From Nitrospirota bacterium (GTDB taxonomy: Bacteria > Nitrospirota > Nitrospiria > Nitrospirales > UBA8639): a stretch of DNA of 15,932 nucleotides. The position numbers were made by a program, and so were the translations under genes. Of the stretch, positions 7,160-13,164 are shown piece by piece (position 1 is the stretch's first letter; each line of letters begins with the position of its first letter). The stretch covers positions 21,104-37,035 of the forward strand of contig CP070743.1 of assembly GCA_020348185.1 (NCBI GenBank), written 5' to 3'. The notes below the pieces were generated by a model. That model did no database searches. It saw only the letters and a program-made list of their open reading frames with translations, and had not been told where the DNA came from.

Positions 7160-8107
7160 TCACGCTGCTCCGTATATTTCCTCTAAAATTGGCTTTCCGC
7201 CAGCAGCTAACAAACGATCCGCTAATTCAACGCCCATTCGTTCGGAATCGTCCTTGGACCCTGAAATTTTCTCACGTACATACCGTTGGCCATCAACACT
7301 GGCAATGAGCCCTTCCAAGGTGACTTGATCGTCCTCCATCACCGCGTGGCCAGCTATGGGAACTTGGCAACCACCCTCAAGACGAGCTAAAAACGCACGT
7401 TCAGCATTGACTCCGATCCGGGTCGGACCATGTTCCAGACTGGCCACTAATTCCTTGACCATTCCATCTTCTCGACGTCCCTCAAGTCCCAATGCCCCTT
7501 GTCCTATGGCGGGCAGACTGATATGAGCGGGAAGATATTCGGTGACCTCTTCCGTCCATCCCATTCGCCTCAGTCCGGCCGCAGCCAACACCACAGCATC
7601 ATAGGCACCTTCACGAACCTTTCTGAGCCGCGTATCCAGATTCCCTCGAAGCATGTGAATTTGGAAGTCACGTCGATGATACAACAGTTGAGCCTGTCGA
7701 CGTAAACTACTGGTACCAATTCGCGCCCCCTTCTTCAATTCTTCCAACGGAAGACCTTCCCAGCTCACGAGAGCATCGCGGGGATCTTCTCGTTTTGGAA
7801 CGCAGACAATTTCGAGATCATCCGGAAGAACAGACGGGACATCCTTCATACTATGAACGGCTAAGTCAATTTCGCCTCTTATTAAGGCCTCTTCAATTTC
7901 TTTGACAAATAATCCCTTCCCTCCAATTTTAGCCAAGGGGACATCTAAAATTTTATCCCCACTGGTTTGAATCCGTCGAAGGGTAATTTCTATTTCCGGG
8001 TCAAGGGCTTTTAGTTGGTTTTGAACCCATTCTGCTTGCCAGATCGCTAATCGGCTCCCTCTCGTCCCAATCACTAGTGTTTTCCGTTCTTCCGTCCATT
8101 TATTCAC
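7160..8107 (-). CDS. hemC: Hydroxymethylbilane synthase (porphobilinogen deaminase)
   Basis: HemC links four porphobilinogen units into hydroxymethylbilane, the substrate of the HemD half encoded just downstream. Visible landmarks are IGTRGSRLAIWQAEWV (13-28), the active-site region DLAVHSMKDVP (81-91) with catalytic Asp81, and RIGTSSLRRQAQ (129-140). Cys247 in GGCQVP would carry the dipyrromethane cofactor. Length (315 residues) is normal. The start is a GTG at 8107, supported by AGGAG 8 nt upstream; the nearest ATG is out of frame. The gap to hemA upstream is occupied by repeat copy C, and the gap to cobA-hemD downstream by copy B. Confidence 0.97.
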   Translation of the reverse strand: MNKWTEERKTLVIGTRGSRLAIWQAEWVQNQLKALDPEIEITLRRIQTSGDKILDVPLAKIGGKGLFVKEIEEALIRGEIDLAVHSMKDVPSVLPDDLEIVCVPKREDPRDALVSWEGLPLEELKKGARIGTSSLRRQAQLLYHRRDFQIHMLRGNLDTRLRKVREGAYDAVVLAAAGLRRMGWTEEVTEYLPAHISLPAIGQGALGLEGRREDGMVKELVASLEHGPTRIGVNAERAFLARLEGGCQVPIAGHAVMEDDQVTLEGLIASVDGQRYVREKISGSKDDSERMGVELADRLLAAGGKPILEEIYGAA

Positions 8108-8150
8108 TCACCGTTCTCCTGACCAAATAATTTTCAAAGGCTCGAGTTTA

Positions 8151-8377
8151 AGAGTACAAAAGGTCTAAGTGTCAAAAAGGTCTAAAAAAAGCCGAAGAGT
8201 TTTACCGACAGAAAGTCTAATCTGAATTCTGTGACCCCTTCTACCTTTTCGACCCCTTTAACCCCTTAGACCACTTTGCCACCTTTGACCCTTTTAACCT
8301 CTGCGACCTTTTTGACCTTTTCGACTTCCCAGTTGTTCAAACCAGAAACTTCTTTCTGTACCCGAAACTCGAAACAT
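8151..8377. repeat. Intergenic inverted-arm repeat element, copy C, with a strictly phased 9-bp array
   Basis: This is the longest copy and fills most of the 272-nt gap between hemA and hemC; no gene is visible in that gap. On the plus strand the purine-rich arm has GTC at 8163, 8171 and 8180. The 25-bp core of copies A and B is not recognisable here. The pyrimidine arm at 8233-8331 consists of eleven consecutive 9-bp units, among them GACCCCTTC, TACCTTTTC, GACCCCTTT and GACCTTTTC, with no phase slip. The end motif ACCCGAAACTCGAAACAT at 8360-8377 is identical over 18 bp to that of copy B and touches the hemA stop codon. Confidence 0.8.
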
Positions 8378-8379
8378 CT

Positions 8380-9786
8380 TTAAGATTCTTTCGGACTTTC
8401 TCCCTCGTCTTTCATCGGATCTGACTCGACAACCTCTGAAAGATCACAGCCAATGCCGTCTTGTTCACTGTTCGAACCTTGTTCTTGATAAAGAAGATCC
8501 AAGTCACTGATCAAGCTGGTTTCAGGAAGGTCAAAAAAGCGTCGAGCGACCTCAATAAAGGCAAATCCGTTGTTGGATTGAGCCTCTGACTTGAGAGTCA
8601 CAAGAGGACCATGCAAAAGTTTATTGACAATTGCCGAAGCGAGTCCCTCAATCGCTTGTCGTTCTTTAGTGCTAAGATTTCCTAGGCGACTCAATGCCTT
8701 CTCAACTTCTGAGCGTTTTATTTCATCCGCTCGTTTTCGAAGAGCCACAATGGTTGGCTTGGCTTCAAGACCTCGTACCCATGATTGCATGATGGTGACT
8801 TCTTCCGTCACCATTTCTTCAGCCTTATCAGCTTCTTTTCGACGCTCCTCCTGATTTTGACCAACATGACTTTTCAAGTCATCGATATCAAACAAAAAGG
8901 CGTTATCCACATCCTTCACCGCTGGATCAATATTCCGCGGAACCGAGATATCGATTAAAAACATGGGGCGATTCATCCGTTCTTGAATCGATCGCTGGAC
9001 CTCCTCGCTCAGAATCACATAATGAGATGCCCCAGTCGCACACAGGACAATATCGGCCTTCGGCAAAATGCGCGGAAATTCTTCAAATGAAATCGCGGAT
9101 CCCCCAAATCGTTCGGCCAGGTTTTCAGCACGCTGGCTGTTTCTCGTCGTCAGAAACACCTGCTTGACCCCATGATTGACCAGGTGGTGGGCGGCTAACT
9201 TTCCCATTTCTCCTGCTCCGACCAGCAAAACCGTTTTCTCGGCCAAATTGGAAAATACCTTCTTGGCCAATTCAACAGCTGCGTAACTGATTGATACCGC
9301 ATATTCGGCAATTCGGGTTTTTGTCCGAACCCCTTTTCCAACCGAAATAGCTTTTTTCACTAATTTATTAAGAATCACCCCGCTCGTTCGATGCGCAAGC
9401 GCTAATTCAAACGCATCTTTGACCTGACCGAGAATTTGAGGTTCCCCAATCACCATGGAATCAAGACTGGTCGCCACACGAAACAAGTGCCGAATCGCGT
9501 GATCATCCGCATAGCGATACAAATGAGGAAACAGATGCTCCGCGGATACCGCTAGATGAGTCGAGACTAAAAAGTCTTGGACATCAGAAAAACCCGCATC
9601 AGGGTCTTCAACAACCGCATAGACCTCAACACGATTACAGGTCGCTAGGAACATCCCTTCTTTGACGTTTGGGTAGCTCAAAAGCCGGGTTAAGGCTTCT
9701 CCCATGCGACTTTCTGGAATCGCCAGCAGCTCCCGTAATTCCACCGGAGCTGTTTTGTGGCTAAGCCCGACCACAATAATATTCAT
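8380..9786 (-). CDS. hemA: Glutamyl-tRNA reductase
   Basis: HemA reduces Glu-tRNA(Glu) to glutamate-1-semialdehyde, the first and usually controlled step of the C5 tetrapyrrole pathway. The protein starts MNIIVVGLSHKTAPVELRE, carries the catalytic Cys50 in ATCNRVEVY (48-56), and has GEPQILGQVKDAF. The NADPH-binding motif VGAGEMGKLAA follows, and a C-terminal helical dimerisation region includes LLHGPLVTLK. Length is 468 residues. The last 35 or so residues are acidic and rich in Ser, Asp and Glu, beyond the usual end. The ATG at 9786 is chosen because it matches the family start and overlaps the upstream stop as ATGA, with GGGGAT just before it. A longer in-frame start at 9969 lies inside the upstream gene and is not credible. 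Confidence 0.97.
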   Translation of the reverse strand: MNIIVVGLSHKTAPVELRELLAIPESRMGEALTRLLSYPNVKEGMFLATCNRVEVYAVVEDPDAGFSDVQDFLVSTHLAVSAEHLFPHLYRYADDHAIRHLFRVATSLDSMVIGEPQILGQVKDAFELALAHRTSGVILNKLVKKAISVGKGVRTKTRIAEYAVSISYAAVELAKKVFSNLAEKTVLLVGAGEMGKLAAHHLVNHGVKQVFLTTRNSQRAENLAERFGGSAISFEEFPRILPKADIVLCATGASHYVILSEEVQRSIQERMNRPMFLIDISVPRNIDPAVKDVDNAFLFDIDDLKSHVGQNQEERRKEADKAEEMVTEEVTIMQSWVRGLEAKPTIVALRKRADEIKRSEVEKALSRLGNLSTKERQAIEGLASAIVNKLLHGPLVTLKSEAQSNNGFAFIEVARRFFDLPETSLISDLDLLYQEQGSNSEQDGIGCDLSEVVESDPMKDEGESPKES

Positions 9787-10592
9787 AAGATCCCCAATGG
9801 ACCGTGATTCTTTAAGAGTACACCGACAAACGTGAGTATCACGCCAGCAAAACCCACGATGGTCAGGTAGGCGGCCTTTTTTGCCCGCCAGCCCACCGTC
9901 ACTCGTCCTAGGAGAACCGCGAAATAAAAGATCCACGTGACCAACGCCAATATTTGCTCCGGATTCCAACTGAGATACGTGCCTAAGGTCAATTGTGCAG
10001 ATAACGCACCTGTCAGAATACCTAACGTGAGAAAGGGAAATCCGAGCAGGATGGAGCGTTGGTTAAGGGAGTCTAAAGAGTCGAGTGGGGGTAACTTGAA
10101 ATATAAGACATTGAATTGTTTAGATTTCAACAGGCGATCCTGCATGACATACATCAGGCCTGCTACGAATGCCACGGCAAATCCTACAGCCCCGAGCATG
10201 CTCAAAATGACATGAACCCAGATGGTCCGAAAGAAGGGGTGAAGGTATTGGGTTTCTGCCGGCGCGATGCTCGCTGAGATAAGGGACAAAAATGCCAACG
10301 GGAGAATAAAGGCTCCCAGGACATGCAATCCTCGCTTCAAAGCCACACCAAGAAAGACTAACACCAATGCCCATGCAAAAAATGACATCGCTCCCTTAAA
10401 GGTCATGATAGGCACTTCGTCAACCATCACCACCGCGATGAGAAGCGCAAGGGTATGGAACGCAAATCCTATTCCCGCGATGATGAGGGACCATTTGGAC
10501 AAGACCTCGGACCGCCGCAATAGGTAAATGAGAAACAACACCGTGCCCCCAAAGTAGAGGGCCATGGTCACCTGAAATAAGATTCCCGTCAT
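9783..10592 (-). CDS. HemX/CcsA-like integral membrane protein (cytochrome c assembly family)
   Basis: This 269-residue protein is very hydrophobic, with about eight predicted membrane segments. It resembles the CcsA/CcmC/HemX family of heme-handling membrane proteins. Support comes from a His in an early helix (FHTLALL), WVHVILSMLGAVGFAVAF, and the block LGTYLSWNPEQILALVTW near the C-terminus. That block sits where family members have a tryptophan-rich heme-binding stretch of the type GxYWxWDPKExWxLITW. Here some of its Trp and Asp positions are changed to Leu and Asn, so heme binding is uncertain. It is the first gene of the cluster and overlaps hemA as ATGA. In Bacillus and Staphylococcus, HemX is encoded with hemA and limits HemA abundance; the same role is likely here by position and family, but a cytochrome c assembly role cannot be excluded. 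Confidence 0.85.
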   Translation of the reverse strand: MTGILFQVTMALYFGGTVLFLIYLLRRSEVLSKWSLIIAGIGFAFHTLALLIAVVMVDEVPIMTFKGAMSFFAWALVLVFLGVALKRGLHVLGAFILPLAFLSLISASIAPAETQYLHPFFRTIWVHVILSMLGAVGFAVAFVAGLMYVMQDRLLKSKQFNVLYFKLPPLDSLDSLNQRSILLGFPFLTLGILTGALSAQLTLGTYLSWNPEQILALVTWIFYFAVLLGRVTVGWRAKKAAYLTIVGFAGVILTFVGVLLKNHGPLGIL

Positions 10593-10626
10593 TGAATCTT
10601 TCTCTATAAAATTAAAAGCTTATGTT

Positions 10627-10676
10627 GCGGCCAACCAGGGGCATACACACCCATAATGGAGTATAGACGCGGCCAA
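10627..10676 (-). repeat. Paired TTGGCCGC direct repeats around the heme promoter
   Basis: On the minus strand TTGGCCGC occurs at 10676-10669, inside the promoter spacer, and at 10634-10627, in the leader. The start-to-start distance is 42 bp, equal to four turns of B-DNA. Position and spacing suit a pair of operator half-sites, but an 8-bp match can arise by chance. Confidence 0.3.
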
Positions 10677-10688
10677 AATGGAGGTCAA
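10660..10688 (-). promoter_or_regulatory. Sigma-70-type promoter of the heme gene cluster
   Basis: On the minus strand TTGACC (10688-10683) and TATACT (10665-10660) are 17 nt apart; each hexamer matches consensus at five of six positions. The predicted transcript would start near 10653 and have a leader of about 60 nt before the HemX-like gene. It is the best promoter candidate in the divergent 230-nt region. Confidence 0.6.
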
Positions 10689-10822
10689 GGAATTCTAGGG
10701 GCTAGCACAGGGCGCAATGACAAGGTCTCAGGCCAGGAATGATTGAACTTAGAGCCTGAAACTTGTTAGGGAGGATATGATCGAAAGTGCTGGTTTAAAC
10801 TTGTTGGGGAAAGACTGCAACC

Positions 10823-11539
10823 ATGGTTGGCACATTATTTATTGTCAGTACACCTATTGGGAATTTAGAAGACATCACCTTTCGAGCCATTCGAACGCTC
10901 AAAGACGCCTCAACCATTGCCGCCGAAGATACCAGACGAACCAAAAAACTGTGTACGCATTATGGTATCGGAACCCCCTTGACGAGCTATCATGATTTTA
11001 ATAAAGAAGAAAAAACGCCGGTTTTTCTTCAACGCCTGCAAGAAGGCGAACACATCGCTCTCGTCTCTGACGCCGGCACGCCATTAATTTCCGACCCAGG
11101 CTTTTTTTTAGTGAGAGAGGCTCTCGCGGCTAAGATTCCAGTTGTGCCAATACCCGGACCCTCTGCTGTACTGGCCGCGTTGGTCGCCTCCGGGTTTCCT
11201 CCGGATGCGTTTACATTTGAGGGATTTGTTCCTCGAAAATCAGGGGCGAGGCTTCAATTGTTTAAGCGATTGGACAATGAGGGACGAACGACTATCCTTT
11301 TTGAGACCCCCCATCGGCTCAGATCAACCCTTGAAGTCCTTCAGGAAACCATGGGCGATCGAACGCTTGTGGTCGCAAGGGAATTGACCAAACTCCATGA
11401 AGAGATATTGCGGGGAACTGCTCAGGAACTTCTTGAATCTAAATTGACCAAAGGCGTGAAAGGTGAAGTGACTATCGTCATTGAAGGAAAGCCCGGTAAA
11501 AAACGGAAGGCTTCACAATCTCAACCAAGTGAATGTTGA
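10823..11539 (+). CDS. rsmI: 16S rRNA (cytidine-1402-2'-O)-methyltransferase
   Basis: RsmI methylates the 2'-hydroxyl of C1402 in the ribosomal decoding centre using SAM. The protein begins with the family signature GTLFIVSTPIGNLEDITFRA (3-22). It continues with IAAEDTRRTKKL (32-43), VSDAGTPLISDPGF (81-94) and PIPGPSAVLAALVASG (109-124). The region TFEGFVPRKSG (131-141) and the basic C-terminus are also typical. Length (238 residues) is on the short side of normal, with a C-terminal tail KKRKASQSQPSEC. The ATG at 10823 is preceded by GGGGAAAG about 8 nt upstream. It is the only plus-strand gene recognised. No convincing promoter was found in the intergenic region, and its 3' end overlaps the convergent tusA-like gene by 19 bp. 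Confidence 0.95.
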   Translation: MVGTLFIVSTPIGNLEDITFRAIRTLKDASTIAAEDTRRTKKLCTHYGIGTPLTSYHDFNKEEKTPVFLQRLQEGEHIALVSDAGTPLISDPGFFLVREALAAKIPVVPIPGPSAVLAALVASGFPPDAFTFEGFVPRKSGARLQLFKRLDNEGRTTILFETPHRLRSTLEVLQETMGDRTLVVARELTKLHEEILRGTAQELLESKLTKGVKGEVTIVIEGKPGKKRKASQSQPSEC

Positions 11540-11808
11540 TCCTCTTGCTTTTGAATAAGGATTCGAAAAGCTCCTTCAAAGGGCTCCTGCCGGAGAACCG
11601 CATGCCCTTCGTTGCGAATACTCTGGGGAACATTTCGAATGGGATCTCCTTCATCTAAAATTACTGCCAAGACATCGCCAGAAACCATCGCTTCCAGCTT
11701 CAGTTTGGTCTTCACAAAATTATATGGACAAATGATTCCTCGGAGATCTAATTCGTCCAGAGGTTGAACACCTTCAGAGGAAATTTCCATGTTCTCGAAT
11801 CCATCCAT
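11521..11808 (-). CDS. TusA-family sulfur carrier-like protein
   Basis: This protein of about 95 residues has the TusA signature DLRGIICPYNFVKTKLKLE (21-39), with Cys27 in the position of the persulfide-carrying cysteine. It then has the LDEGDPIRNVPQSIRNEGH strand-turn-helix (51-69) typical of the fold. TusA proteins pass sulfur in tRNA thiolation, molybdenum-cofactor or dissimilatory sulfur pathways; which applies here cannot be told. The usual CPxP is CPYN. The reading frame is open up to 11904, but its first 32 codons translate an AT-rich palindromic repeat and are not family-like. The ATG at 11808 (GGAG 12 nt upstream) is therefore preferred, with ATG 11790 as the alternative. Confidence 0.87.
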   Translation of the reverse strand: MDGFENMEISSEGVQPLDELDLRGIICPYNFVKTKLKLEAMVSGDVLAVILDEGDPIRNVPQSIRNEGHAVLRQEPFEGAFRILIQKQEDQHSLG

Positions 11809-11826
11809 TTTCAGAAAGATCTCCGA

Positions 11827-11893
11827 TCTCAGACTTTCAAATTTCAAATTCCAGATCTTAATTTTGAGATTTGAAATATGAGATTTCAGGTAA
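11827..11893. repeat. AT-rich palindromic sequence in the tusA-like leader
   Basis: ATTTCAAAT (11841-11849) and its reverse complement ATTTGAAAT (11869-11877) form a 9-bp stem with a 19-nt loop. The surrounding sequence repeats ATTTCAAA and GAGATTT variants. In the minus-strand frame it would translate to a quasi-repeat SNLKIKIWNLKFESLRSEI. That pattern resembles translated intergenic repeats rather than protein. It would lie in the 5' untranslated leader of the tusA-like gene. Confidence 0.5.
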
Positions 11894-11931
11894 CCTTGAA
11901 CCATTGTAATTGATACCTGAACTCAAAGAAA

Positions 11932-11968
11932 AAGAGCGTGCTGGAATTAACATCACCAGCACGCTCTT
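11932..11968 (-). terminator. Strong intrinsic terminator after the secreted-protein gene
   Basis: AAGAGCGTGCTGG (11932-11944) and CCAGCACGCTCTT (11956-11968) form a perfect 13-bp stem with an 11-nt loop. On the minus strand the stem is followed by a T-rich run (TTTCTTT after the two stem T's), so it terminates transcription coming from the gene ending at 12005. The plus-strand side has no T-run, so it should be mainly unidirectional. Confidence 0.88.
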
Positions 11969-12004
11969 AATTAAAACTTAATCCCTCCAACAGGAATTGC
12001 TTTA

Positions 12005-12760
12005 TTACTGAGTCGTTCCCTTGTTGAAGTTGTCTCGCTTGGCTCCGTAATCAGTAGCAATGGTCTTGTCAGTCCGGGCATTCACGGTATCTGGCTGAGG
12101 AGCGCATTGCCAACAAGGAGCTGCCCCGGTAATTGTACCAACGCTGCTCGAAATGCCGGTATTAATGCTCCCCTCTTGAATTCCACCTTCAGGAACACCA
12201 GTATAGCCAGCAGTCGGAGTCGCGATACCCCGATAGTTGGTCATATCTGGCCGTTGGCCCAATCCGCCACCAAAATCCGGATTGTCTTCACCACCCAACA
12301 ATTGGCTTCCTTCAAGCACATACACCTCTCTGACCATTTTTCGGCCAGTGCCATAAGGTTGGGCCTCGGTGGTTTCTTCCCTGGCTTGAATGGTGACATA
12401 ATCCCCAGAATTCACCGCCTTCAAGTTCTCCATATTGGTCTTATTATCAATATAGAGAGTCATGATGTTTAGCCCACCTCTGAGGGTTTGCCGCCCATCA
12501 TGGGAACTTCCACCCATGTCAATGAGAAGCTTGCCAGCAGGATAATTGATGGCTACCACCTCTCCCATGACTGTCTCGGGAGCTGAAAGGTATCGCAACA
12601 TGTCACCTTCGTCCATAACGCGAGACCTGTCACCCACTCCTTGGGACTCTCCAACACCTGTACCAAAACCTACATGCTGCGGCGCCCGCTCTTGCGCCAC
12701 TGCCACGCTTACTGAGCTTGCAAGAATGATTGCTGCTCCGAAATACCCTAACTTCCGCAT
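12005..12760 (-). CDS. Secreted protein of unknown function with a C-terminal CWQC motif
   Basis: I do not recognise this gene. The 251-residue protein begins with a clear signal peptide: MRKLGYFGAAIILASSVSVAVA, with a likely cleavage before QERAPQ. The mature part starts with a Gly-rich stretch (about 31-45). It continues with a region of alternating beta-type segments, GEVVAINYPAGKLLIDMGG (66-84), MTLYIDNKT (100-108), GDYVTIQAREET (119-130) and VREVYVLEG (143-151). These resemble small periplasmic beta-barrel/OB-type domains. The C-terminal 100 residues are rich in Gly, Pro, Thr and Asn and contain CWQC (216-219). The ATG at 12760 is decided by the signal peptide and a perfect AAGGAGG 7 nt upstream. 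It is a single transcription unit with its own promoter and terminator. Confidence 0.85.
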   Translation of the reverse strand: MRKLGYFGAAIILASSVSVAVAQERAPQHVGFGTGVGESQGVGDRSRVMDEGDMLRYLSAPETVMGEVVAINYPAGKLLIDMGGSSHDGRQTLRGGLNIMTLYIDNKTNMENLKAVNSGDYVTIQAREETTEAQPYGTGRKMVREVYVLEGSQLLGGEDNPDFGGGLGQRPDMTNYRGIATPTAGYTGVPEGGIQEGSINTGISSSVGTITGAAPCWQCAPQPDTVNARTDKTIATDYGAKRDNFNKGTTQ

Positions 12761-12846
12761 GTGGCTCCTCCTTAGGAAGTGTGAGTTAATAATCAGAAAA
12801 ATGATAATGGACCAATTTCGATTACTTTTCCGGTTAAGGGGACTCA

Positions 12847-12875
12847 AATATAGTCAACTAGGTCGTTCGTGTCAA
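12847..12875 (-). promoter_or_regulatory. Consensus sigma-70 promoter of the secreted-protein gene
   Basis: On the minus strand a perfect -35 TTGACA (12875-12870) and a -10 TATATT (12852-12847, five of six) are separated by exactly 17 nt. The transcript would start near 12840 and carry an 80-nt leader ending in a perfect Shine-Dalgarno. This is the strongest promoter in the window. Confidence 0.75.
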
Positions 12876-12900
12876 GTAAAATTCTTCTTTATCATTCAAG

Positions 12901-12940
12901 ATTATAAATAATTGTACATTCTGCCCCAAGAGTTTGACAA
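12901..12940 (-). promoter_or_regulatory. Possible distal promoter(s) upstream of the secreted-protein gene
   Basis: On the minus strand TTGTCA (12940-12935) and TACAAT (12916-12911) are 18 nt apart. A perfect TATAAT (12906-12901) lies just downstream with a poor TTGGGG 17 nt before it. Together with the proximal promoter this suggests tandem starts, but AT-rich sequence produces such matches easily. Confidence 0.3.
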
Positions 12941-12954
12941 GGTTGTATGTCCTT

Positions 12955-13042
<88 letters not shown>

Positions 13043-13059
13043 AGGATGATAAGGTTGGA

Positions 13060-13088
13060 TTACTAACATGATCCCAGGGTTAGGTCAA
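13060..13088 (-). promoter_or_regulatory. Candidate promoter of tRNA-Leu
   Basis: On the minus strand TTGACC (13088-13083) is followed after 17 nt by TAGTAA (13065-13060). The -10 match is poor (three of six), but position, about 18 nt before the mature tRNA 5' end, fits a short leader. Readthrough from recG is the alternative. Confidence 0.35.
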
Positions 13089-13164
13089 TGAGCAGTAAGA
13101 TGTTGATATCGTGCTTTATTTCACCATACCTTCGACTATCGACTATTTTAACATTGACCGAATT

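Noticed and set aside
8233..8331. Phased 9-bp array considered as a CRISPR or origin iteron array
   Set aside because: The units are 9 bp with no spacers, so it is not a CRISPR. No replication initiator gene, DnaA-box cluster or plasmid feature is nearby, so an iteron origin is unsupported.
9787..9969. Upstream in-frame extension of hemA
   Set aside because: It lies inside the HemX-like gene, while the ATG at 9786 matches the family start exactly and forms an ATGA overlap.
10777..10995. Small plus-strand ORF (72 codons) preceded by GGGAGG just before rsmI
   Set aside because: Most of it overlaps rsmI in another frame, the GGGAGG-to-ATG spacing is only about 3 nt, and the translation has no protein-like character. 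It could at most be a leader peptide.
11932..11968. The 13-bp hairpin as a bidirectional terminator that also serves rsmI
   Set aside because: On the plus strand it is followed by AATTAAAACT, not a T-run, and it lies about 390 nt beyond the rsmI stop, past the whole tusA-like gene.
12761..12847. Upstream in-frame extension of the secreted-protein gene
   Set aside because: It begins at the -10 box of the best promoter and would place 29 residues before a clean signal peptide that has its own perfect Shine-Dalgarno.
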